64,000 nucleotides of DNA from Athripsodes cinereus (GCA_947579605.1 OX388307.1:22793237-22857236); one strand, 5' to 3'; positions 1 to 12,820 are shown, numbered from the stretch's first letter. The notes: generated by a model from the letters alone, not told the origin. Numbers and translations: made by a program.

Positions 1-329
1 TGCATGTTTATTAGATGCAGTTAGTGCACTTTTGGTATATACCCAGTGCTGCTGAAAAGCCAGGCTTTACCTGAAGTTTCCAGGCTTAAAAATGATAAAA
101 TTATGCTTAGTTAACAACCCGATCATTTTAAATATCACCCACTGCAGTATTATGGGTACAAGATAAGAATTTAATCCAAGCATTTTACCAATGTTCCATA
201 GATCACAGTGTATTTTATATACTGGCTCTCGTCTGATCACACACTCGTCTGTTCTTGGATGCAAGCGACCATTATAGTATGAAGTCAATTTTAAATATTT
301 TTTTAACGTTTTATTTTTATATTTTAAAT

Positions 330-458
330 CTTTAACTTTTTTATACACACTATTTTTATTTCTGTATACAATATTGTTTCGTCTCTTGATGAGAACTTAT
401 CAATATTATTAAACAATACAGAAATAAAAATAAATAGTGTGTATAAAAAAAGTTAAAG
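330..458. repeat. Foldback repeat (MITE-like hairpin)
   Basis: The arms 330-367 and 416-458 are near-perfect reverse complements around a loop of about 48 bp. The core TTTTTTATACACACTAT is closely related to the core of the second hairpin at 4521-4676 (which has an extra AAT), so the two are probably members of one foldback family. No coding capacity and no clear target-site duplication are visible. Confidence 0.7.
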
Positions 459-864
459 CTTTTTTAATTCATTTAATATGGATACACAAAAAGTAACGGA
501 TTACATTGAAAACATTCCTATACCATTTTGATAGGTAGAAATTTTAATGTGTGAGCATTCCTAGAAATTAAAACTTTATTTCCTTATAGCAGCCCGTCCT
601 GGCTCATAATCTTCCCGAGTGACCCCTGTTCCCTATAAGTCTGTGTATCCCTGCTCTAGGCCATTAACTTGTTTATGAGTGATTTAGATACTTAATATTT
701 AATAATTTTATTAATATTTAATAATTTTATTTTATTTATTTGTCTCAAAGAATTACATAAATTTGCTTAGAGACTACAAATACTAAACAAAACATACTAC
801 ACACATAGCAAATAAAAAAAAATGTACTTCAAGAATATTATATCCGCAGTACAGAACATATCAA

Positions 865-1308
865 TTATGGCTATGTTCACATGACAAAATTTTGATGCAC
901 GTTTTCAAATTGCGCGTCTAGAAATCCTCATATTTACCTAACAACCGTTCACATCAGCGCGCATTGACGCACTTAAAGAACTTTTTGTCAATGCACGTTA
1001 ACGCTGCACTTGAAAAAGTCTCTAGACACGCGTTTTGATACCAATGTAAAGTCCGTTTGCCATTCATTTGAGCGTGTGCTTTCATTGTATTTCCACGTAC
1101 TATTTTTGCAATTTTGTTAATTTTCGTAATTATAATTGCAATGAAATGACTGAATCTGAAGATATTGACATCGACCTACACCTACTAATTGATGAAGTAG
1201 AAAAAAAGTGATGAGTACTCTCGCAACCCGCGTCAGTGCTCGTCATCTGAACTCTCATTTTATTTGATCGCGCGTTAACGTGCTTTACATGTGAACTTTA
1301 GCCTATAA
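865..1308. mobile_element. Short TIR element, Harbinger-like MITE candidate
   Basis: The left end GGCTATGTTCACATG (from 869) and the reverse complement of the right end, GGCTAAAGTTCACATG (to 1303), form imperfect terminal inverted repeats. TAT flanks both ends, consistent with a 3-bp duplication. Inside, 1146-1211 reads as a 21-codon acidic ORF beginning MTESEDIDID, which could be a relic of a protein encoded by the parent element. The superfamily assignment is inference from the 3-bp flank and the G-rich ends. Confidence 0.5.
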
Positions 1309-1627
1309 GATGAATTGAAAAAATAACACTATTTAGTTAACTTCTAAAATAAAAAATATATCAATTATTTGTTGGAAGTTACATTATTATTATCCATGAA
1401 ATAATTTGAGAAATCTTTTGAATTTTCGTAAACTCTTTATTGATTTAATTTCTTCCGGCAATGGATTGTACAACTGCATTCCTTGGCAATCCAGATTGTG
1501 TTTGCCAATTTTGTAGCGCATATATAAGAAATTTTAAATGATAGTTAATTAAAGATACTATTTCAATGGGGGTAATTCCAACATCATTTTTCAAATGCTT
1601 TAATAAAGAAATATTATTAAATTCTAG

Positions 1628-4600
1628 GCCCGTGCTAAGATGCCTGACGTGAGAATGAAGAATGTAGCAGGAATTACTTTTCATGATGATAAAGTAGTCT
1701 ATCTGTGGTTTTCCAGCTTTGGTTATCATGATCAGCCTGTTTCAATGATGTTGGCTTACAATGCTGTGTTTAAAGCTGCTTCTGAGAAAAATCATTTGTC
1801 ACTTATTAATTATCCACTGCCATTTAGTTTAAATGTAAAGGTGTGTATTATGTCACTTATCAATCATCCACTGTCATTTAATTTAAATGTACATGTGTGT
1901 ATTATGTCACTTATAGATCATCCACTGTCATTTAATTTAAATGTACGGGTGTGTATTATGTCACATATTGATCATCCACTGTCATTTAATTTAAATGTAC
2001 GGGTGTGTATTATGTCACATATTGATCATCCACATTTAGTTTAATAACTGCCATTTAATTTAATAATATTTAAGTATGTATCATGAATTTTCCAGATCCC
2101 AACATTTATAATGGGAACCAATATTTTTATACATTTATTTTGTGACCTTGATAGAGATAAAACCAAACAATGTATTCACCCTTGCAACGATTTGTATTAC
2201 AAAATAGTACAATGTAAATAGTCTTGATTATTTTTGCTATAATAGGTTTTTAAGACTTGTAATAATATGGGCTTGATCTGCTGGGTGTGTGTGAAACGTG
2301 TCTTTTGGATTGTGGCAGGGGTGAGGCAGGGAATCACTCCAGTCACAAGACAAAACACAAATATGGTGTCCCCCTGCTCATGAGCAGATGGGCTGGCTCG
2401 CTTCTTGACTGGGAACCTATCTCTAACAGACTAATGTGTGCCTCACTCAGGGTAACAGGAGGTCCTTTGATGGTGCTTGTATGTTATACCTTGTTGAAAT
2501 ATCCGAGAAATAAAGATATTTCAACATGTTATACCCCAACATAGGATGCAGATATGGAAGTTTTATGGAAGGTTTTTATGACTGTCTGGCAGCCAAACAA
2601 AATTCCTAAAAGGCATAGGATTATTGTTATAGATTGTTTTAATGCCAAAGTAGGAGGTGATCAATTAAATGGTCCTGGCGTGATGGGGGAATACAGCATA
2701 GGAGTGCTAAATGACAATGGCTCCCATTTGATTAAAACGCAACACTGCAAGGACTCTTAATAGGAAGAATCTTGTTCTCCCACGAATGCATCCACAAATA
2801 TTATGTGGACCTCACGTGACAGATGTACCAGAAATCAAATTGACCAACTATTTTTCAAGGCTCAGGACCGTTCTGACCTAAATGATGTCAGAATGTTTCA
2901 TGAAGCGGACCTAATAACAAATCATGTGCTTTTTGTTAGTCATGAGACTTAGTCCAACTAATTTGCAAGACCAGCTGCACCACTAATGTTGAACGTACAA
3001 AGGCTGGAGAGCATTCGATCCTGTATGCACTATGAGGCTGAGCTGCATCAAGGATTTGAACCCTCTCAGTATCTTTCCAACGCTAACTCAGTGGAATCTG
3101 CCTGGGAGGAGTTCCAGAAAGTGGTGAAGGCCTCAGTAGTTGCGTCCGTTGGGTACAAAAAGTGGGAAAATCCACCATGCATGTCCATGGAGTCCTGGGT
3201 ATATATTCAGGATCCTCAGGTTTAGAGATGTTGAAAAGCCCCAGGCGAAACAGAGGCCTTAAAAAGTGAGTACAGGTAGTTAGATGACTAGAGGTTGAAG
3301 CCAAAATACAGCTTTCGCCATCTGCCGTAGCCAGGAGTCTAGAGCTCTCTTTGAAATTACCCACACGTTGGGGGAAGGGGTCAAAAGAAGAATGTTAACT
3401 CGATTCATGATAACAGTGGAAACCTGCTCTCTTTCCCTGACTTAGTAAGAAGAAGATAAAAATATCACTTTGAGTCCATTATAAACTGGCCAAATCCTTC
3501 CTCGCCATTTGATATCAGTAATGAGGATGGAGATCTAAATATCCCACAAGCATCTGGAATAGTTGAAAACCCCCCTCCCCCCACACATGAGGAGATTAAG
3601 GCGGCTGTAAAAAAGCTAAAGAACAACAAGGTCTCAGGTGAGGATGGAATCCACGTAGAGCTCTTCATGCATGGTATGAATGCACTTATCCACCCACTAA
3701 ACCATCTCTGGCTGTTAGCCTTGATTGGGTTAAATAAAATGTGGAACAAGAGCTTTGCCCGAAAATTTGGAGAAATAGATCTGTCATGACACTTTTCAAG
3801 AAGGGAAATTTGAAACCGTGAAACCGTGAAACCGTGGCATGACGTTGCTAAATGTACCCAGTAAAGTTCTCTCACAAATCATCTTGAGCCACTTTCAGAA
3901 ACCGGTATTGGAAAATCATCTTTGAGAAAGCAACAATGCGGGTTCATGTCTAGCAAATCCTCCTCAAATGCAATTTTCTGTGCCAGATGCATGCTTCAAC
4001 AATTGTCACCACTCATGTTACTTCATTGACTACAAAAAAGCTTTTAACAGCTCCCACAAACCAACTCTATGGAAAATACTGGCTGCATACGGTATCCTGC
4101 CAAAGGTACTATCCATAGTTATAGCCCATATTCTGTCAGAACACCTAGTGATCCAACAAACACCTTCAAGATCTCAGGATCACAACTGGAGTCCCAGCAG
4201 GACTGTGTGTTGGCACCATTTTTTTCTTGCCATCGTCATTTAATAATAATAAAAATCTTTACTGCACAAAAATAGTATACAATAGAATAATAAAACATGA
4301 CAACATTACTACTGAACACATAATTTTGTCTAATGGGCGAGTTTATCACAGAAGTACAATATCTTCCAACTTACCCATATTATTATTATAAAACATCACC
4401 CTGCACTGAGACCATAACAGTTTTTGGCCAAGGCGGTCTCAGCAGGAAAAACCTCCTCAAAAAAATATTGTTGATAGAATATTTTTAATATAATCCTTAA
4501 CTTTTTGCGTATTTTCCATTATGGTATGAAGTAAACACTTAACTTTTTTATAAATACACACTATATTTTACGAAACACACACTATATTTTATTTTATAAA

Positions 4601-7600
4601 AGACGAAACAATTGTCTACTCGTTTATAAAATATAGTGTGTATTTATAAAAAAGTTAAGTGTTTACTTCATACCATTGTTGATAGAATTTGGACGGCATC
4701 TGAACTCAATGTTAAAATGAAATGCCGCCTGTTCAATGCTTATATAATAATCCCAATACTTCTATATAGCTGTGAGTCTTGTCACCTAACCTAGCTTCAA
4801 AAGCGGAAGATGTTTCGAAAATAAGTATCTTAGAAGGATTTTGGATGTTAGGTGGTATTAGCATGTCACAAATAATACCTGTGAAAGTGCACTCAGCAAA
4901 GATGTGTAGTCTATGAAATACAGGAGATGATAGTCTTTCTTGGTTGGGCCATGTTTTGAGATGTACAGTGATAATTGTCCAGAAAACGCCCTGTTCTTCT
5001 GTTGACAAGAGTTCAGACAACCCAGACATCCCTTTTTCATAATACATTGTTCCTATGACGATGCCATCAGAGCACTATGAATGTTGTGGAAAGAGGTAAC
5101 TTAATTGGTACAGAGACACTGTGAGCGGAGGAGTTTGATTTCTGCCCTGTGCTCCCGAAAGGAACGTTGATGGATAATATGATGAATATCTTGTTCTGCT
5201 ATGAAGCAATCTTCTATTTTTTTCATTTACAGGTGGAAATGCTAAGTAGTCACGAAGAAGAAGGGTTTCGTCTGGCACTTAATCTTGGCTTCAGCTTGGC
5301 TATAGTGACGAGTATTTTTATCATGTTTTACATAAAGGTATTATTTTCTTATTTTTAAGGTTACAGTAATAAACTAGACACAAATTTGTTAATAAATAAT
5401 CATAATATACTTATTTCTAAATTACTTGTCTTTTGTAAATTTAACACATGAAACTATTATGTAAGACTTAGAAGAGACAACATCACCTTATTTGATAGCG
5501 CCCAGACGGGACTTGAACCCCCAACCCTACCTTTTTGTGAGGAGTGCTTTGTCCAATTAAGCTGCCAGGTGACATGCCGAAAGCTCCAATATTTTCTCTT
5601 ACAAACCTGATGACAGCTTCGTGTGTCATCAACCATGGATTTTGTCAACAGGGAGAATATTGGAGCCTTCGGCATGTCGCCTGGTAGCTTAATTGGACAA
5701 AGCATTCCTTGCAAAAAGGTAGGGTTGCGGGTTCAGGTCCCCTCCGGGTCACTACCTAATAAGGTGATATTGTTTTTTTTCAAGCCTTGTATAGTAGTTG
5801 CATGTGTTTATTGTAAAAATAACTTGGATTAATAAACTTCTCTTTTGTTAGGATAATAATAGGTACATGAATTTATTTGTTTATTATTCATTTCAGGAAA
5901 ATGTCTCAGGATCTAAATTCCTCCAACTGACATCTGGGTTATCTCCACTTATATATTGGGGCTCAGCTTTTGTGTGGGATTTTTTATGTTTTCTTGTTGT
6001 GTCATTTGCTATCATCCTTATACTATTTGTATTTCAAGTGACTGGATTCTCAACATTTAATCAAATGAGTATAAAAACTTTTTTTTATTTAAATCATCAA
6101 CATACTTACTCATGACTATTTACATAACTGTGTTTGACATGCTTTTAGTGCGGCTTCTGTTTATATTCATAGTGTTCATTTTTGCTGTATTGCCTTTGAC
6201 TTATTTATTGGTTGGTTGTTTCGATGAACCAGCATCAGGGTTTTCTAAAATGTGCTTTATAAACTTTGCAACAGGTAAATATTCTGGAGTTTGAAAACAA
6301 AATATAGATATGTGAAGTTGAATTATGATTATATAATTATTATTTTTTATAGGGTTCACCCCATATATGTTATTCCAAATATTAAAGATACCAATCTTGA
6401 ACTTAAATGACAAGGCCGATATGTATAACTCCATATTTATGGTTGTGCCTCACTTCGCTGTTTGCATTGCAATCCAGTACGTTGTTGCTGTGAATACTGT
6501 GAAATGTTTTGCAACCAATTTATGTATCACACAAATAATATTTTCAATCATTTTTCAGGAGGCAGTTTGATGGTTATTCCATATTAAAATTTTGTAAAAA
6601 CTTATGTAACACAAAATTGGTTGACTATCTCCCCACCGGTATGTCTTGTACATTGCAGAATATGTGCATTTTAGCTAAAACAGCTCCTCTTTTAAATGCA
6701 TGTTGCAGTGAGTATATTACTCTTACTCTTATGTGGTCACAGATATTGTAATATTGCAAGTATTTACAAAAAATTAATGTATTGTTTACAGTACCTGAAG
6801 ATTCTTTTTTTGAGTGGAGTTATCCTGGAGTTGGTGAACCTCTATGTTACATGTTTCTAATGACTCTAATCTTCATTATTCTACTTTATTTGAAAGAATA
6901 TAAAATTTTGAGCAATGTAAATATTCTAGCTGATGCACAGCATTATTTATTTGTGTTGTCTTAAGTTTCACTTAGCTCATTCATTTCAAATACGTGCAAA
7001 AAAGGGATGTTTAGTATTGCATTAACTAAAACTAGGTAGTGGTTATACCTACACAGTAACTATACAGAAATATAAAATATCTTACTTCACATAATATCTT
7101 ATTATACATGTTTTAATTCTATTGGTGTCTATATAAATCATATGCCTGTATTATAGAAAATAAAATCTCTTTAATTGTGATCAAATGTATGTTGCTTGGG
7201 ACACAGAGGGTTTAAATTTTAATCTGTATCAATTTTCTTGATGGTACACACAAGTGAGACATTCTTTTTGATTTTGTCAGTTTAAACGGAAGTTGCGAGC
7301 ATCAAAATTGCCTTCTACAACTGATAAAAATGAAGATGATGATGTGACTTTAGAGAAGCTAAAAATTGCTCAAATGAACCCAAAACATTATTCCGACCAC
7401 ATCCTTCTCTGCAAGGATATGTCCAAGTTTTATAAAGACTTTCAAGCTGTTAATGAAATATCCTTCTGTAAGTTCGATAAACTACACACTTTTTAGAATA
7501 AAGTATTATGGTTGCTACCACAACAATTAGATAATAAATTTTTTACTTTTAGGTGTTGACCGTGGGGAATGCTTTGGTCTGCTAGGTGTCAATGGAGCTG

Positions 7601-9000
7601 GGAAAACAACTACATTTAAAATGCTCACTGGAGATATAGATATGTCTCATGGAGATGCTTGGGTCGTAGGAAAATCTATTAGCAAAGAAATGAAGGCTGT
7701 ATACAACCACATGGGTATATGTGGAACTAATTATACCAAGGTCTGATTCATTACTTACTCATACTGCAGAAAACATTTGCAACAATTTATTGCATTGCAG
7801 GTTACTGCCCACAGTTTGATGCTTTACTAGTTGAAATGACTGGTCGAGAGACTCTCGATCTGTTTGCAGGACTTAAAGGAATATCGTTCCAAGAACGGGA
7901 GAAATATGCAGCGTGTCTCAGCACTAAACTGGGATTTACAAAACATCTAGACAAACTGGTGAGTACATGTCCCTTCTGTGATGTGTGACAAGAGTGAGTT
8001 AGTATTATTGTAAAATACCTATATATTCTATTTCCAGGTGATGGAGTACAGTGGAGGTAATAAGAGGAAACTCAGCACAGCTGTAGCTTTACTGGGAGAC
8101 CCGGAAGTGGTTTACTTAGACGAACCTACTACAGGTAAGTGAGAAGTAGTGGGAAAAGGCTCAGATACTCTATTAGCTGATAATTTAGTGTAGCTGTAAT
8201 GTGTGTGTGTGTGATATTCACAGGTATGGACCCCATGGCTAAGAGGCAAGTGTGGAGAGCGGTGGCTGCCAGGCGGGAGGGGTGTGTGGTGCTCACCTCA
8301 CATAGTATGGAGGAGTGTGAGGCACTCTGCACACGAGTGGCCATTATGATAAATGGAATGTTCCGTTGTCTTGGATCTCTACAACACTTGAAGAGCAAAT
8401 ACTCACAAGGTTCTTTCATCATGTAATAGTGCACTTTCAAAATTCACATTGGTCAAAAACCACTTAAAAGGTGATCATAATTTTGAAATCATTTCAGGAT
8501 TCACCCTTATGGTAAAACTCAAGAAAAATCCTAAAGATCTGCAGACAAAAACGATGTCTTCGAGGCTCACAAGTTCTTCTTTGAAAATTCCAACATCTCC
8601 TAGAACAAGTACTACATCAGCCTCAGTATCTGAAGTTACTCCTAGAGACCGTTCCATGTCCACAGATCCTTATGCAGAACCTTTACAAAAGTTTATTAGT
8701 GACACCTTTGAAAATTCTATCCTAAAGTAAGTTCCCTCGACCAATATATTATGAAAATACAAATATTAGTAGAACACACTTCACTAACATAAATATAATT
8801 TACGTTATAGGGAATCCTTTCAAGGCCTATTCACCTACCATATATCAGACATGAATATGAAATATTCAAAAATATTTAACTTAATGGAGAAAATGAAAGA
8901 CAGTTTAAATATTGAAGACTATACGGTAGCACAAACCAGTTTAGAAGAAATATTTCTGCAATTCTCCCAAGAAAATTCAATATTGCACGAACAACATTAG
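1628..9000 (+). CDS. ABC transporter subfamily A, C-terminal half (TMD2 end and NBD2)
   Basis: A multi-exon gene whose 5' part is outside the window. Exons: 1628-1834, 5233-5337, 5897-6068, 6149-6274, 6353-6476, 6559-6707, 6792-6916, 7281-7467, 7553-7714, 7801-7958, 8038-8134, 8224-8409, 8498-8726, 8811-9000. They total 739 codons including the stop, all junctions are GT-AG and the phases agree. The first exon is the end of the large extracellular loop ([15 protein letters not shown], matching the family's WFN..yHs.p pattern). Exons 2-7 give the hydrophobic helices of the second membrane domain. NBD2 carries Walker A (GVNGAGKTT), Q-loop (YCPQFDAL), signature ([10 protein letters not shown]), Walker B ([10 protein letters not shown]), D-loop (MDP) and H-loop ([12 protein letters not shown]), all intact. 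ABCA proteins move or flip lipids across membranes; the substrate here is unknown. The protein ends after [11 protein letters not shown], as in ABCA3-like members. Confidence 0.93.
1787..2033 (+). repeat. 54-bp minisatellite duplicating an exon end and splice donor
   Basis: Unit 1 (1787-1840, diverged) is the 3' end of the ABCA exon with its donor at 1835. Units 2 (1841-1894), 3 (1895-1948) and 4 (1949-2002) and a partial unit 5 (2003-2033) follow head to tail, and units 3 and 4 are nearly identical. Each unit encodes an 18-residue version of [12 protein letters not shown], and the frame stays open to a stop at about 2042. Each full copy keeps an AAT|GTAC donor-like site at the equivalent position (1889, 1943, 1997). 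Confidence 0.9.
2270..4216 (+). pseudogene. Decayed non-LTR retrotransposon (endonuclease and RT remains)
   Basis: Frame-shifted remains of a LINE polyprotein in the first ABCA intron. The AP-endonuclease part appears as [20 protein letters not shown] near 2380, then [15 protein letters not shown] (2620-2660), and [15 protein letters not shown] with [17 protein letters not shown] (2810-2940). The RT part appears as [20 protein letters not shown] (3588-3650), [14 protein letters not shown] (3845-3885) and [20 protein letters not shown] (4027-4090). The motif style matches RTE/craniofacial-development-protein-2-like elements. Many stops and frameshifts make it inactive and old. Confidence 0.75.
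4240..4480 (-). mobile_element. LINE 3' end fragment (copy A)
   Basis: This stretch carries the motif GGGCGAGTTTATC at 4335, followed by TATCTTCCAACT. The same motif lies in the 3' region of the long LINE at 15.0-18.4 kb and recurs near 22.45 kb and 28.93 kb. In this orientation the element's 3' tail is at about 4240 (an AATAATAATAAA-type tract). It is a 5'-truncated copy directly abutting the older LINE remains. Confidence 0.6.
4521..4676. repeat. Perfect foldback element (hairpin MITE)
   Basis: Arms 4521-4570 and 4625-4676 are almost perfect reverse complements of about 50 bp, starting ATGGTATGAAGTAAACACTT and ending in its complement. The loop holds a direct repeat of CACACTATATTTTA. It shares its core with the hairpin at 330-458. 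Confidence 0.75.
5477..5774. repeat. Inverted pair of tRNA-derived SINE fragments
   Basis: The left arm 5477-5598 and right arm 5653-5774 are imperfect reverse complements of about 122 bp around a 54-bp loop, inside the ABCA intron 5338-5896. The right arm on the + strand reads like a tRNA head: a box-A-like TAGCTTAATTGG, then a box-B-like GGTTCAGGTCC. Neither arm keeps a proper acceptor stem, so this is a SINE or tRNA-pseudogene pair and not a working tRNA. The RNA would form a long hairpin in the pre-mRNA. Confidence 0.65.
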
Positions 9001-12000
9001 ATTCAATTTATTATATTTCTTGTGTTTTAAGTTTGCATTAAAAGGTTTTTAGATTAACATATTTCCATCCTTATTTTGTTGTTGAAGGTAGGCATCTGTA
9101 TAAATTAGTTAAAGTCTCATTATTGCAATCAGTGACTAACACAAGTTAAATAAACTGTCCAGAATATAAGATTTTTCATTATCAAATTACCTAAGTTTTG
9201 TAATTCTCATGTATGACCGAAAACACATCTTTACCTTAAGTACATTACAATAGGTAGTATGAATTAGTCGCAGTAGTCCCCAAACGTTTTTATGGCTGCA
9301 GACTGGTCAAGGTTGGATAATTTTACCGTGGCTTACTTGAGAGATGTCGTGTTGTGTGATAAGTGAAGACCTTTTTTAGGTCTCAGATTCCAAGAATTTT
9401 ATGATTTCCCTTACTCTCTAAAATTCAACCCACCCAAGGTATAAGAATTTGAAATATTTAATGATCTCCTCAGTTTTGTTAAGTATACGTATACTTACAG
9501 GATTAATAACAAAAATGGCACATTGATGAACTTTATTTTATTGATATAAATAATAATATATTAAATAACACAATTTAAACTATACAAATTAAAAAACAAC
9601 AATAAGTTATGAAACTATAATAATATATAATAATGGATCGATTATCCCATTGGTAGGTAGGTGTAGGTTATTCAGGAAAAGGCTTACAGGAATCAACTTA
9701 GAAATAAATAAGCAATCATCTAATATAAAGTAAACAAAATAAATTAATCATAAAACATTTCAAAATATATTCCATAATTATTCATTTCGCCAAGTAGTAT
9801 AGTGTAAAGATGTATGTTTCTAGTATTGGTACAGTTTGAAAATAAATTAACATTTAGTTACATCATCGAGTACCCCCAAGCCTTTCTATTCAAAGCTGTA
9901 TTCACATTTATTATGAATTTTCTCTTCATAATATCAATTTGAAAACTTATCATTCAAAAAGAAGATTCATAAAAATGCATAAAAAATTATTGAAGAAAAA
10001 ATTCTAGCATCTCCCCGCATTATTCTATTTTATGGTCCACAAAACTTTATCAAAATATTTTATTGAATAGTTAAAAAATCACTTATTTTAACAGAAGTAA
10101 ATAAATAATAATCAATGACGAGAGATACGTTTAGAGAAAATAGTATCAATACACTTTGGGTAGGTGCAATACACACACATTAGGAGGCACATCAAACTAT
10201 AACACACACACACACACACACTCTCACCCAACTAATTCTGCGCTCCCAACTGAGCTCATCCATATTTACACTCCTCATACATAAAACTATAACACCACTT
10301 AGTCTCATCCGACTATTTTTATATAAAATAAATTAATAATCAATGCAGTTACCCAAAAATATAATTCCATACAAAGTAATTGATTTACACATGTGTATGT
10401 GTGGGTACCTACCTATGTATTCCATTATGGTATTTATCATTATTATTACCAACTATCCTAATATACAATCAATACAAATTCATACTGAAATGATTATCCT
10501 ATCAAGGCAACTTTGTTCCTATTATATGACTACGCTACATGTACATACATACATATATGTACACTTGAACAATTTAATTTAAATATATATCTATATATAC
10601 ATTACTTACTTACCATAAATGAGTACAAACTACATATCGCCGTTGCATATTTAATATGAAACATGTTTTCATTCATGTATAAATGTTTTGAAATTTCTAG
10701 AACCAACTGCTTATTATGACACTAAAAACATTTTTTAAAGTGATTCTTAGAATCAAATGTAAAAATTTAACATTTTAAGAATAATAATAAACTGCTGATT
10801 ATGACATTAAAACCATTAAAGTGATTCTTAGTATCAAATATTAAAATTTAATATTTTAAGAATATTACATGCCACTAAAAAGTTCAAACAATTTTAATGC
10901 CCTAATGAACAATTTTTTTAAGAACATGAAAATGCAACAACGATATAATACAATATCAAAGTGCTATCAACAATATAATAATATATTGTAGTTATCATTC
11001 ACACCACTCAGCTATTTACTATATATATATAAATATATGTATATAACACACAAAGTGAGCTGTTGTCATGTAATAACTGGAACTACAAATTAAATTATCA
11101 TTGAAAAATCAGACCAACATCACAAACAACAAATAAACACCAGAGATTTTCAAAAGTTATGATAAAATTAACATAATTGTATTATTGTAGTATTATTCAT
11201 TGTCAAAGCTGTTGTATCTATTGAAATAAATTTTAAAAAATAATGCAAAGAATCCTTAATGACACATCAACGATCAAAAGAATATACTCCACAAAGCCCA
11301 GTGGCAGAAGAAGCATCGGGAGGCCAAAGTTGAGATGGATGGATGGGATGTAAAGGACCTGTGAGCTTTGGGCGTGACTAATTGGCGACGAGACGTGATG
11401 GATAGGAGGGAGTGGAGTCGACTTCTTGAGAAGTCCAAGACCACACTGGGTTGTAACACCACTGATGATGATGAAAGAATCCTTAAGTTTGTTAACTCGA
11501 TTGATATCTTAAAACCCACGGGGGGTACCCACTGCCGCATATAGGCTCCGTCCACGTGCACAACCTTATGCAGCAAGGGATCCATAAGAGAAGAAGAGAT
11601 ATCTACAATCAATGATATTCATGAGTTTGTTATATAAAAGATTTTTTTAAGAAATAACGGCACTTTAAAAGTGACAGAACGTAAGTGGATGCTATTCATT
11701 TATATTTTGTTATGGAAAAAGCTATCGTTATTACCATTCGTGAAAAATTGTAAAAATAATTAATATTGTGTCTAAAAAATATTCTGAGGATAGAGGCCCT
11801 CCTGCTTTGGTATCCTATGTGTATTTCATAATATTTTTGATGTGGATCAACAGATGACTCTAGTTGTGCCATTTTAAGGTTTAAAATGAACATATGATTA
11901 GTCACAGCATAAATAATACCTATTTTTTTTATAGTAAGTTCCACTTCCGCGTGATAAGTAGCACCATAGATAATAATTATCTAAATGATGGTCCATATTA

Positions 12001-12694
12001 AGTTTCTATGGCGGTGTGGTAAATAGAAGTTATAGATTTTCCATAAAATGATCAGTATTTGTGATAATTCATGAAGTTTGTAACAAGTAACAGGTCATGG
12101 TCAGAAATGACACAATCACAGTGTGACGTGGTTAGTGATATTCTGCTGCTATATTCCTTAAAAATCATTTATCATTTCATACGTTCCCCTTCATTGTAAG
12201 GATTAGACTAATTCCAGAAACAAGTTAAAGTTGAAGTAAACTATCATTCAAAGCTAACCATAAAAATGAAGATCTAAAATATCGGATCGGATCATCACTG
12301 TGTCAAAAAGCTTGATTTTTGAGAATAACAATTTGGTTTTACAAATATGCAAACAAGTATGACATGTGTACAGTCTGGTTCTGGTTAGTGTTCACAAACA
12401 AAAATAATAATTCTATGTTAATTCATCACAATTTGTTTCTTTGTACATCATCATATAGAATTCTTACAATGGTTGCACACAATCACACATCTGATACAAA
12501 CATGGAAACATAAGAAATCACATTTAGTCACAACTCCCACACTCAAATTAAGATTACAATTTTGCAAAATAAATATTCTGTTGTATGTAGCATACAAACT
12601 CTACAGCTTTGGTATTGTTACAAGATATAAACATAAGAAAATATGTATACGTATATATATTAGTCTCTGTGAGTGGAGCTGCTTTAGTGCTCTG
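9001..12694. other. Intergenic region between converging ABCA and USP genes
   Basis: AT-rich with no supported host exon. It holds a short CA microsatellite near 10199-10222, low-complexity AT runs (10.9-11.05 kb), and a LINE C-terminal remnant at 11268-11475. AATAAA-like sequences near 9148 could serve the ABCA transcript. Open frames here are short and without recognisable motifs. Confidence 0.5.
11268..11475 (+). pseudogene. LINE C-terminal remnant
   Basis: Two frames together read GRRSIGRPKLRWMDG, then ALGVTNWRRDVMDRREW and LLEKSKTTLGC, then a GATGATGATGA tail. This is the classic C-terminal tail of RTE-type retrotransposon proteins (GRP..RW.D...DL..LG...W...A.DR..W). In-frame stops and a frameshift show it is dead. 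It is a short 5'-truncated insertion. Confidence 0.7.
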
Positions 12695-12748
12695 TTACTT
12701 GTCACTGGGAGTCACCATCACAGGCCTAGTCAAGGATGAAGGTGATTT
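12695..12748 (-). CDS. Possible alternative last exon of the USP gene
   Basis: On the - strand a good acceptor (pyrimidine-rich, ending ATTTCAG) precedes an in-frame 18-codon stretch KSPSSLTRPVMVTPSDK with a stop. Joining it to a candidate donor (TGG|GTATGG) just before the stop of the large last exon would replace the two residues VW. The donor is moderate and the exon short, so it could be real or chance. cDNA would decide. Confidence 0.4.
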   Translation of the reverse strand, partial: KSPSSLTRPVMVTPSDK

Positions 12749-12820
12749 CTGAAATATAAAATAATCCTTTATATTGATGTCTCATATTATATTGTAGAGT
12801 AATAATCATTTCTGTAAAAT

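Larger units (their letters stand above)
1..1627. other. TE-rich stretch upstream of the first visible ABCA exon
   Basis: No host exon could be supported here. It should be an intron of the ABC transporter gene, because the first recognisable exon starts at an acceptor at 1628 and begins in mid-protein. It contains a foldback repeat (330-458) and a small terminal-inverted-repeat element (865-1308), listed separately. The open frame on the - strand at 67-348 resembles no family I know and looks like chance in AT-rich DNA. Confidence 0.5.

Noticed and set aside
67..348. 93-codon frame on the - strand as a small gene
   Set aside because: No recognised domain, AT-rich, overlaps one arm of the foldback repeat, and no splice or expression signal.
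1445..1729. 94-codon - strand frame with a piggyBac-like AGKPQI start
   Set aside because: It is the complement of the ABCA exon 1628-1834 over part of its length, and the rest lacks transposase motifs.
1841..2033. CRISPR-like direct repeats
   Set aside because: Contiguous 54-bp tandem units without spacers, in an animal intron; a minisatellite.
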